Part shown: positions 1-5,818 of the stretch, piece after piece
Position numbering within the stretch: position 1 is the first letter of the stretch
Layout of the letters: every line of letters begins with the position of its first letter
Assembly (NCBI GenBank): GCA_043752345.1
Contig: JAYUYT010000130.1
Location: 1-9,346 of the forward strand
Source: VFJL01 sp043752345
Lineage (GTDB): Bacteria; Pseudomonadota; Gammaproteobacteria; Burkholderiales; Nitrosomonadaceae
Direction of reading: 5' to 3'
DNA: 9,346 bases
Made by a program: the position numbers and the translations under genes
The notes under the pieces: model-generated
Told to the model about the DNA's origin: nothing
Databases searched by the model: none
What the model saw: the letters and a program-made list of their open reading frames with translations, nothing else

Positions 1-34
1 TGTTACGCTGGAAGTGGAAAGACCCTGATTGATA

Positions 35-1621
35 TCAGCGTTTCAATACCGTATTCCGCGCTTGCGGCAGGAGATCTGGATAATCCCGGCTAAAGTGCAG
101 GCCGCGGCTCTCGTGGCGCAGCATGGCGCTTTGTACGATTAGATCGGCACTATCCACCAGGTTACGCAGTTCCAGCAGATCGCTGGTCACACGGAAATTG
201 GCATAATACTCGCTGATTTCTTCGTGCAACAGCTTGATGCGATGCTGGGCGCGTTGCAGGCGTTTGTTGGTACGAACTATACCTACATAGTCCCACATGA
301 AACGCCGCAATTCATCCCAGTTATGCGAGATAACGATTTCCTCATCGGCATCGGTAACGCGGCTTTCATCCCATTGCGGCAGTTGCACAGCAGGCGCAGA
401 CGCTAGTCGCAAGATGTCGGTGGCGGCCGCTCGCCCGAACACCAGGCACTCCAGCAGCGAATTGCTCGCCAGACGATTAGCCCCGTGCAACCCAGTATGG
501 GCAGTTTCACCGATGGCATAGAGGTTGTTCAGATCAGTCTTGCCGTTCCAGTCGGTGACGATACCACCGCAGGTATAGTGAGCAGCGGGCACTACCGGGA
601 TCGGTTGTTTGCTTATATCGATGCCCAGCTCCAGGCAACGGGCGTAAATGTTAGGGAAATGCTCCTGCAAGAAACTAGCAGGCTTGTGGGAAATATCCAG
701 ATAAACGCAATCCAGGCCGCGTTTTTTCATTTCAAAATCGATGGCACGGGCAACAATATCGCGCGGTGCAAGCTCCGCGCGTGCATCGTGCCAGGGCATG
801 AAACGCGAACCATCAGGGAGTTTCAGCAAACCACCTTCCCCGCGTACCGCCTCGGAAATCAGAAACGATTTGGCATGAGGGTGATAAAGGCAGGTAGGAT
901 GGAACTGGATGAATTCCATATTGGCGATGCGACAACCTGCGCGCCAGCCCATGGCGATACCATCGCCGGTAGCCGTATCAGGATTGGTGGTGTAGAGATA
1001 AACCTTGCCGGCACCGCCAGTCGCCAGCACCGTATTGTGCGCGGCGATGGTATCGACCCTGCCTGCCGTGCTGTCCAACACATAAGCACCGTAGCAACGA
1101 TTGTCATTTTTGTCAGCGTGCCCCAGTTTCGCACTGGTGATGAGATCAATCGCGATATGGCGCTCAAGCACAGTAATATTTGGATGAGTACGAACTTTCT
1201 CGCCTAGCGTCAGCTGCACTGCCTGCCCGGTAGTATCGGCCGCGTGTATTACCCGGCGCACGCTATGGCCCCCCTCCCGTGTCAGGTGATAACCGGTTGT
1301 GTTGTTCTGATCGCGGGTGAAAGGCACTCCCTGGGTGATCAGCCATTGAATAGTTTGCGGACCGTTCTCCACTACATAGCGGGTGACCGCCTCATCACAC
1401 AATCCTGCACCTGCGGCAAGAGTGTCACGAATATGCGCATCGGGTGAATCTTCCTGCGATAGCGCTGCGGCGATACCGCCTTGGGCCCAACCGCTAGCAC
1501 TGTCAAGCAGAGCTCGCTTGGTGACAAGACAAACCTTGCTGCTTTGCGCCAAATTGAGTGCCAACGTAAGGCCGGCAAGACCACTGCCAATAATAAGCGT
1601 ATCGAAATCAAGCTGAGGCAT
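35..1621 (-). CDS. nadB: L-aspartate oxidase (quinolinate synthase subunit B)
   Basis: This cytoplasmic FAD enzyme oxidises L-aspartate to iminoaspartate, which NadA condenses to quinolinate in de novo NAD synthesis. The 528-aa product is near the usual family length (about 530-540). Visible features are an N-terminal FAD-binding GSGLAG at residues 12-17, SGWAQGGIAA at about 43-52, the flavoprotein segment ATGGAGK at 200-206, QFHPT with His241, SEAVRGEGG with Glu257, APRD with Arg287, and AAHYTCGG with His348. The last four match the active-site residues known from E. coli NadB and the fumarate reductase superfamily. Residues 370-391 carry GETAHTGLHGANRLASNSLL, and the C-terminal helical domain ends with RHESRGLHFSRDYP. 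The HYTCGG motif favours NadB over SdhA/FrdA. The start at 1621 gives a normal N-terminus, though only a weak GGA lies upstream as ribosome binding site. The gene is divergent from rpoE, as in E. coli. It appears intact. Confidence 0.97.
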   Translation of the reverse strand: MPQLDFDTLIIGSGLAGLTLALNLAQSSKVCLVTKRALLDSASGWAQGGIAAALSQEDSPDAHIRDTLAAGAGLCDEAVTRYVVENGPQTIQWLITQGVPFTRDQNNTTGYHLTREGGHSVRRVIHAADTTGQAVQLTLGEKVRTHPNITVLERHIAIDLITSAKLGHADKNDNRCYGAYVLDSTAGRVDTIAAHNTVLATGGAGKVYLYTTNPDTATGDGIAMGWRAGCRIANMEFIQFHPTCLYHPHAKSFLISEAVRGEGGLLKLPDGSRFMPWHDARAELAPRDIVARAIDFEMKKRGLDCVYLDISHKPASFLQEHFPNIYARCLELGIDISKQPIPVVPAAHYTCGGIVTDWNGKTDLNNLYAIGETAHTGLHGANRLASNSLLECLVFGRAAATDILRLASAPAVQLPQWDESRVTDADEEIVISHNWDELRRFMWDYVGIVRTNKRLQRAQHRIKLLHEEISEYYANFRVTSDLLELRNLVDSADLIVQSAMLRHESRGLHFSRDYPDLLPQARNTVLKR

Positions 1622-1873
1622 TCTGGTCCGGGTTAATTTGACTCACCGTCAAACGAAAAGCATAACAGACTTGGTATTTTCATCCTGATTTTTTAGAATA
1701 ACCACATTATCGAGTGAACTAATCTGGGTCATCCGTTGTCTCTTGGTTCAGGCTATGCGTGATAAACCGCGTACAGTTCCCGGATGAGCCCCTGAGCGGG
1801 TATACTTGATCCTCTGTCTCATGATGCAACGGCAGTCACAAGTATAAATTACAATATTCAGGGAACAGGCGGC
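1622..1873. other. Divergent intergenic region between nadB and rpoE
   Basis: This 252-bp spacer separates the divergent nadB and rpoE starts, so it should carry promoters for both. I see no convincing sigma-70 pair for either gene. On the minus strand TATGCT, about 45 bp before the nadB start, could serve as a -10 but has no good -35 partner. On the plus strand TATAAA at 1843-1848, close to rpoE, likewise lacks a -35. A sigma-E-like element lies at 1716-1743. The weak inverted pair CCCG/CGGG (1779-1782 and 1797-1800) has a 14-base loop and is not convincing. No believable open reading frame or RNA gene is present. Confidence 0.7.
1716..1743 (+). promoter_or_regulatory. Candidate sigma-E (RpoE) autoregulatory promoter upstream of rpoE
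   Basis: GAACTA at 1716-1721 resembles the sigma-E -35 core GAACTT. After a 17-base gap, TCTCT at 1739-1743 resembles the -10 element, whose leading TC is its best conserved part (TCTGA or TCAAA). Autoregulation of rpoE/algU through such promoters is established in E. coli and Pseudomonas. Here each element deviates from consensus, so this is a candidate only. It would give a leader of roughly 120 bases before the rpoE start. Confidence 0.35.
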
Positions 1874-2476
1874 ATGGGTGACCGGGAAATTGATCAGCAA
1901 CTGGTGGAACGTGTCCAGCGTGGGGACAAACAAGCCTTCGATCTACTAGTGATCAAGTACCAACGCAGACTGGCACGGTTGTTGTCGCAGTTCATTCGCG
2001 ATTCCGCCGAAGTAGATGATGTTACCCAAGAGGCATTCATCAAGGCTTATCGGGCATTACCGTCGTTCCGGGGTGAGAGTGCGTTTTATACCTGGTTGTA
2101 CCGGATCGGCATTAACACCGCAAAAAACTTCCTGGTAACTCAAGGACGGCGGGCGCCTACTACCAGCAACGGATTTGACGCCGAAGACGCCGAAAATTTC
2201 GAGGAAGGCAGTCAGTTGCGAGAAATGAACACGCCTGAAAGCGAGTTGATGAGTAAGCAGATTGCCCAGATGGTGAATCAGACTTTGCAGGAATTGCCTG
2301 AAGAATTACGCACGGCAATTACCCTGAGAGAAATCGAGGGACTGAGTTATGAAGAAATCGCAAGCATCATGAACTGTCCCATCGGCACGGTGCGATCGCG
2401 AATATTTCGCGCTCGTGAAGCGATAGCAGAAAAATTACGGCCCATGCTGGGTACCGGTAAAGACAAGAGGTGGTAG
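1874..2476 (+). CDS. rpoE: RNA polymerase ECF sigma factor RpoE (sigma-E/AlgU)
   Basis: This cytoplasmic extracytoplasmic-function sigma factor directs RNA polymerase to envelope-stress promoters. The 200-aa protein has the two-domain ECF layout: sigma region 2 at about residues 23-92, with the DDVTQEAFIKAYR core-binding segment at 48-60 and FYTWLYRIGINTAKN at 71-85; a variable acidic linker at about 100-125; and region 4 at about 133-188, with a helix-turn-helix covering GLSYEEIASIMNCPIGTVRSR. The N-terminus GDREIDQQLVERVQRGD is typical of the RpoE/AlgU subfamily, which supports the start at 1874 although only a weak AGG precedes it. The anti-sigma gene rseA begins one base after the stop, confirming the assignment. 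Activity should be held down by RseA, and transcription is probably autoregulated. Other ECF groups are unlikely given the context and region 4 identity. Confidence 0.97.
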   Translation: MGDREIDQQLVERVQRGDKQAFDLLVIKYQRRLARLLSQFIRDSAEVDDVTQEAFIKAYRALPSFRGESAFYTWLYRIGINTAKNFLVTQGRRAPTTSNGFDAEDAENFEEGSQLREMNTPESELMSKQIAQMVNQTLQELPEELRTAITLREIEGLSYEEIASIMNCPIGTVRSRIFRAREAIAEKLRPMLGTGKDKRW

Positions 2477-2477
2477 C

Positions 2478-3008
2478 ATGAAAAGCAAAATATCGGCGTT
2501 GATGGATGGCGAACTGGACTCTGAAGATGTCGCTGGCATGATCGCACAACTCAATAAAACAGACGGATTACGCGACGAGTGGGCAACTTATCATTTGATC
2601 GGCGATGCCATGCGACAATCGACAGCGTCGGTTGATATTACCCAGCGCGTCAGTGCAAGGCTGGCCGCAGAACCGACTATACTCGCGCCACAACCGATGG
2701 CAGGAAACAGGATCAAAGTATTCGCTCTTTCGGCGGCAGCCTCGGTAGCGGCAGTAGCCGTGGTGGGGTGGATGGGCCTGCAAAGCATGGATCATCCGCA
2801 AGAGAATCTTGCCAGCAATAAATCAGCCTTTCAGCCAGCCATACAAGCAACTCCCGTCGCCACTTCTGCTCACGTCTCGGTTCCAGCTCCCGCTCAGATT
2901 AATGACTATCTGCTAGCGCATCGTGAATTCTCAGCCACTCCGGCGATGTATGGCGTAGCACCCTACTTACGCACAGTTGCGGAATCGCGGGAAAGACCCG
3001 CCCGATGA
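2478..3008 (+). CDS. rseA: Anti-sigma-E factor RseA (MucA-like)
   Basis: This inner-membrane anti-sigma factor sequesters RpoE in the cytoplasm; regulated proteolysis of it releases the sigma factor. The 176-aa protein shows the expected architecture. An N-terminal RpoE-binding domain (about residues 1-65) opens with KSKISALMDGELD and contains DEWATYHLIGDAMR at 33-46. One hydrophobic segment at about 79-101, rich in Ala and Val, is the predicted transmembrane helix. The periplasmic tail ends with a conserved-looking block, INDYLLAHREFS through YGVAPYLRTV (141-166), which RseB is expected to bind. It has no cysteine. It is shorter than E. coli RseA (216 aa) and closer to MucA. A good ribosome binding site, AGAGG at 2466-2470, lies seven bases before the start. 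The gene begins one base after the rpoE stop and overlaps rseB by four bases, so the three are almost certainly co-transcribed. Confidence 0.95.
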   Translation: MKSKISALMDGELDSEDVAGMIAQLNKTDGLRDEWATYHLIGDAMRQSTASVDITQRVSARLAAEPTILAPQPMAGNRIKVFALSAAASVAAVAVVGWMGLQSMDHPQENLASNKSAFQPAIQATPVATSAHVSVPAPAQINDYLLAHREFSATPAMYGVAPYLRTVAESRERPAR

Positions 3009-3994
3009 CAAGGGCTGCACTGGTTGCTTTGCTGCTGCTATCCGGCGCGGTACAGCCCATATTCGCGCAAAGTACATCTGAACCATCCATCGAAGTATTA
3101 AGCTTGCTACAAAAAATAGCTGCTGCTCCCCGTCAGCATAACTACGTCGGCACCTTCATATATTCTTCCGGCAACCATATTGAGACGTCTCGCATCATCC
3201 ATATGCTGGATCAGGACGGCGAGCATGAAAAAATAGAAGTACTGGATGGCTCACCGCGCGAGATCATCCGCAATAATGATGAAATGCGATGCTACTTACC
3301 GGAAAGCAAGACCATTGTGACCGAGAAACGCTGGCTGCGAAAGGCTTTCCCTGCACTTCTGCCTGAACCGGTAAGCAACCTCAATGACAATTACATTGTT
3401 AGCAAAGGTGAGCCGGAGCGCATCAGCGATTATGACTGCCAGGTAATTGTGCTGGAACCCAGGGATGACATGCGCTATGGCCATAAACTGTGGGTAGATA
3501 GCCACACCGGCCTGTTGCTTAAAGCCGCGGTAATCGACAAAGGGCGTGTGGTGGAGCAGTTTGTTTTTACCCAGTTAAAGATTGGTGGCACGATAGATAA
3601 GGAAATGTTGAAACCAAAATATTCCGCGAAAATTGGCGAGTGGCGCACTACCAACTTGGTGTCTTCCACCATAGAAAGTGGCAAACTCGGCTGGCAAATT
3701 AACAACCCTCCTGCCGGATTCAGGAAAGTCATGGAAATGAGGCGCAACCTTTCAGGAAAATCAACACCGGTTGGTCACATCGCGCTGTCAGATGGTCTTG
3801 CTGCGGTGTCGGTGTTCATTGAACCCATGGAGAAAGGCTCTTCGCCACCGGTTCAAGGACTCGCGCCTGGCTATGGTGCGATCAATATCTATACCCGCAC
3901 AGTGGCGGACGCCATGGTGACAACAGTGGGTGAAGTCCCGCCAGCAGCGGTGATACAAATCGGTAACTCGGTAATCAACTACAAAGTCAAATGA
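3005..3994 (+). CDS. rseB: Periplasmic sigma-E regulatory protein RseB (MucB)
   Basis: RseB binds the periplasmic tail of RseA and shields it from site-1 proteolysis until envelope stress signals arrive. The 329-aa protein starts with a signal peptide: Arg3, a hydrophobic core at about 4-16, and likely cleavage after Ala21 in PIFA-Q. The large N-terminal lipoprotein-carrier-like domain spans about 28-210 (NYVGTFIYSSG at 46-56, HKLWVDSHTGLLLK at 160-173). A smaller C-terminal domain covers about 225-325 (PPAGFRKV at 235-242, YTRTVADAMVTTVGEVPP at 296-313). There are only two cysteines, Cys96 and Cys145, which could form a disulfide after export. The start overlaps the rseA stop as ATGA, without a strong ribosome binding site of its own, so translational coupling is likely. 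The gene ends in another ATGA overlap with mucD. Family and order agree, so the call is firm. Confidence 0.95.
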   Translation: MTRAALVALLLLSGAVQPIFAQSTSEPSIEVLSLLQKIAAAPRQHNYVGTFIYSSGNHIETSRIIHMLDQDGEHEKIEVLDGSPREIIRNNDEMRCYLPESKTIVTEKRWLRKAFPALLPEPVSNLNDNYIVSKGEPERISDYDCQVIVLEPRDDMRYGHKLWVDSHTGLLLKAAVIDKGRVVEQFVFTQLKIGGTIDKEMLKPKYSAKIGEWRTTNLVSSTIESGKLGWQINNPPAGFRKVMEMRRNLSGKSTPVGHIALSDGLAAVSVFIEPMEKGSSPPVQGLAPGYGAINIYTRTVADAMVTTVGEVPPAAVIQIGNSVINYKVK

Positions 3995-5409
3995 TGCACA
4001 AACTTATTCTGGTGATACTGTTCGGGCTGTCCTCGGTCGTCTCCGCGCAAACCAGGGAATTGCCTGATTTTACTGATCTGGTTGAGAAGCAAGGTGCTGC
4101 GGTGGTGAATATCAGCACCGTCCAAACTCAAAATACCCTCACCAGCCGGGCTTTTCCGGGAACTCCGAATATTCCGGAGGATGATCCATTCTTTGAATTC
4201 TTCCGCCGCTACATGCCGCCCAACACTGCTCCTCGGGAATTCGAATCCAGATCACTGGGCTCCGGGTTTATTATCAGTGCGGATGGCTACATCCTGACCA
4301 ACACACATGTAATTGAATCCGCTGATGAAATTACTGTAAAACTGACAGACAAGCGCGAATTCCGCGCCAAAGTAATCGGTGCCGACCGCAGGACCGATAT
4401 CGCCCTTCTCAAGATTGAGGCTACTGGTCTACCCAAAGTGACTCAGGGTGATCCTAATAAACTCAGGGTTGGCGAATGGGTGGTGGCGATAGGCTCACCC
4501 TTTGGTTTTGATAACAGTGTGACTGCCGGTATCGTCAGCGCTAAAGGACGTTCACTGCCGCAGGAAAACTTTGTGCCTTTCATCCAGACGGATGTGGCCA
4601 TCAATCCCGGAAATTCCGGTGGGCCGTTGTTTAACATGAGGGGTGAAGTAGTCGGCATCAATTCACAGATTTACAGCCGTACTGGTAGTTTTATGGGATT
4701 GTCGTTTGCCATTCCTATCGATGTGGCCACCGAAATCTCCAACCAGCTAATCGTCGGTGGCAAGGTAAGTCGTGGCAGGATCGGTGTAATGATTCAGGAA
4801 GTGACCAAAGAACTGGCCGAATCGTTCGGCCTGACCAAACCCGGTGGCGCGCTGGTGGCCGCGGTGCAGAAAGATGGCCCAGCGGAGAAAGCAGGGATAG
4901 AAGCAAGAGACGTGATCCTGAAATTCGATGGCAAAACCATAGCCACCTCCAGTGACCTGCCACGCATTGTAGGTGCCACCAAACCAGGATCCAAGGTGCC
5001 GGTACAGTTGTGGCGCAACGGTTCCACCAGGGAAATGACCGTGATGGTGGACGAGATTCCAGCTGATGAGAAAGCTGCCGGGCGCACTGGCAAACGGGGC
5101 AGTAAAGCACCCGAAACATTCAACCGCATTGGGCTTGCGCTCAGTGAACTTAATACTGAGCAGAAGAAACAACTGGAAATAGACAATGGTCTGCTGGTGG
5201 AAGATATGCAACCGGGTACCGCCAGCCGTGCCGGCATACGCCCGGGTGATGTGATTCTCAGCATTAATAATCAGGGCGTGAAAACTGTTGAACAATTCAA
5301 CCAGCTACTCGGGAAAATTGAGAAAGGGCGCAACATTGCGCTGTTGGTGCGGCGTGGCGGTACCGCCACCTTCATTACCATGAAGCTCAATGACAATGAC
5401 AATAAGTAA
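3991..5409 (+). CDS. mucD: Periplasmic serine protease/chaperone MucD (HtrA/DegP family, Do-like)
   Basis: This exported ATP-independent protease and chaperone degrades or refolds damaged envelope proteins. The 472-aa precursor has a signal peptide (Lys4, hydrophobic to about 17, cleavage after Ala19 in VSA-Q). The trypsin-like domain, about residues 25-255, carries the full catalytic triad: His106 in LTNTHVIES, Asp136 in RRTDIALLK, and Ser209 in NPGNSGGPLF. Two PDZ domains follow, at about 262-355 and 378-465, both with recognisable GLI-type ligand-binding and PGDVIL-like segments. The length and two PDZ domains fit DegP/DegQ/MucD rather than the single-PDZ, membrane-anchored DegS. Placement after rseB matches the algU-mucABCD operon of Pseudomonas, but without a mucC/rseC gene between. 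Two ATG codons lie in tandem at 3991 and 3994; either may be the start, and the first overlaps the rseB stop. There is no clear ribosome binding site, so translational coupling is likely. Confidence 0.96.
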   Translation: MMHKLILVILFGLSSVVSAQTRELPDFTDLVEKQGAAVVNISTVQTQNTLTSRAFPGTPNIPEDDPFFEFFRRYMPPNTAPREFESRSLGSGFIISADGYILTNTHVIESADEITVKLTDKREFRAKVIGADRRTDIALLKIEATGLPKVTQGDPNKLRVGEWVVAIGSPFGFDNSVTAGIVSAKGRSLPQENFVPFIQTDVAINPGNSGGPLFNMRGEVVGINSQIYSRTGSFMGLSFAIPIDVATEISNQLIVGGKVSRGRIGVMIQEVTKELAESFGLTKPGGALVAAVQKDGPAEKAGIEARDVILKFDGKTIATSSDLPRIVGATKPGSKVPVQLWRNGSTREMTVMVDEIPADEKAAGRTGKRGSKAPETFNRIGLALSELNTEQKKQLEIDNGLLVEDMQPGTASRAGIRPGDVILSINNQGVKTVEQFNQLLGKIEKGRNIALLVRRGGTATFITMKLNDNDNK

Positions 5410-5668
5410 GCCGGCCATGCCGGGGTCTGTCGTCCTGGTTGTGTATGGCCGTGAACACTGCCATCTATGCCAGGACATGGTTGCCAGGCTACATGAGTTG
5501 CAAGCACCCCCCTCCTTCCGACTCGAAGTGGTAGATGTAGATAGCGATGCCACGCTGGCGACACGTTACGGCGAGCGGGTCCCAGTGTTGGTGGCAAACG
5601 GGGAAGAAATCTGTCATTACCACCTCGATCCTATTGCGCTAGATGCTTATTTCGCCAGAATTCGCTAG
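5390..5668 (+). CDS. Glutaredoxin-like / DUF836 thioredoxin-fold protein
   Basis: This is a small cytoplasmic protein, 92 aa from the longest start, predicted to have a thioredoxin fold. The redox motif is CHLC at Cys24-Cys27, just after the first beta strand (VVLVVYGREH). The fold-defining cis-proline lies in RVPVLV at Pro65, and the usual beta-alpha-beta spacing is kept. It most resembles the glutaredoxin-family DUF836 group; its substrate is not known from sequence. It has no signal peptide or membrane segment. The first start (5390) overlaps the end of mucD by 20 bases; alternatives are ATG at 5396 and 5417. None has a strong ribosome binding site, and 5417 would still keep the whole domain, so the N-terminus is uncertain. 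Its overlap with mucD and the terminator 65 bp downstream make it the last gene of the rpoE operon. A link to redox control of the stress response is only inference. Confidence 0.85.
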   Translation: MTMTISKPAMPGSVVLVVYGREHCHLCQDMVARLHELQAPPSFRLEVVDVDSDATLATRYGERVPVLVANGEEICHYHLDPIALDAYFARIR

Positions 5669-5680
5669 AATGCGCACTTC

Positions 5681-5709
5681 TTGAGTAAACGCTGAATTTT
5701 GGCAATACT
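5681..5709 (+). promoter_or_regulatory. Candidate sigma-70 promoter for the lepA block, upstream of the terminator
   Basis: TTGAGT at 5681-5686 and AATACT at 5704-5709 are separated by an ideal 17 bases. Each matches the sigma-70 consensus at four of six positions. If used, transcription would start near 5716, ahead of the intrinsic terminator, so transcripts would have to read through it to reach lepA. I saw no better pair between the terminator and lepA. This is a weak prediction. Confidence 0.25.
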
Positions 5710-5733
5710 TGCGGGATCAAGCCAGAAGCTTTC

Positions 5734-5764
5734 AAAAGGGCACAGCAGGTGCCCTTTTTTAGTT
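5734..5764 (+). terminator. Rho-independent terminator after the rpoE-mucD operon
   Basis: The arms AAAAGGGCAC (5734-5743) and GTGCCCTTTT (5749-5758) are perfectly complementary, giving a 10-bp stem with the five-base loop AGCAG. The 3' arm runs into a stretch of six T (5755-5760), then A, G and three more T. This is a strong intrinsic terminator for transcripts coming from the rpoE operon. It lies 65 bp after the stop of the glutaredoxin-like gene and about 55 bp before lepA, separating the two blocks. Confidence 0.92.
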
Positions 5765-5818
5765 TCCCTAGTGCAGATCTCGACCACCACTTTCCTGTTT
5801 ACCGGCTTCTGACCCTTG

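Noticed and set aside
485..1207. Plus-strand open frame of 240 codons opposite nadB
   Set aside because: It lies wholly antisense to an intact, well-conserved nadB, shows no recognisable domain, and has composition expected of a shadow frame.
1788..1840. Sequence faintly like the TPP riboswitch core (CCTGAGCGGG followed by CTTGATC)
   Set aside because: The 5' half of the THI element and its pairing partners are missing, and the downstream gene is rpoE, not thiamine metabolism.
1748..1933. Minus-strand 61-codon frame across the nadB-rpoE spacer
   Set aside because: It overlaps the rpoE start in antisense and has no motif; the region is better explained as leader and promoter DNA.
4190..4370. 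Three GAATTC palindromes close together in mucD
   Set aside because: They fall in different codon contexts of conserved coding sequence with no regular spacing, so they look like chance.
4747..5295. Minus-strand open frame of 182 codons opposite mucD, with two other overlapping minus-strand frames
   Set aside because: All are antisense to conserved PDZ-domain coding sequence and show no family motifs or start signals.
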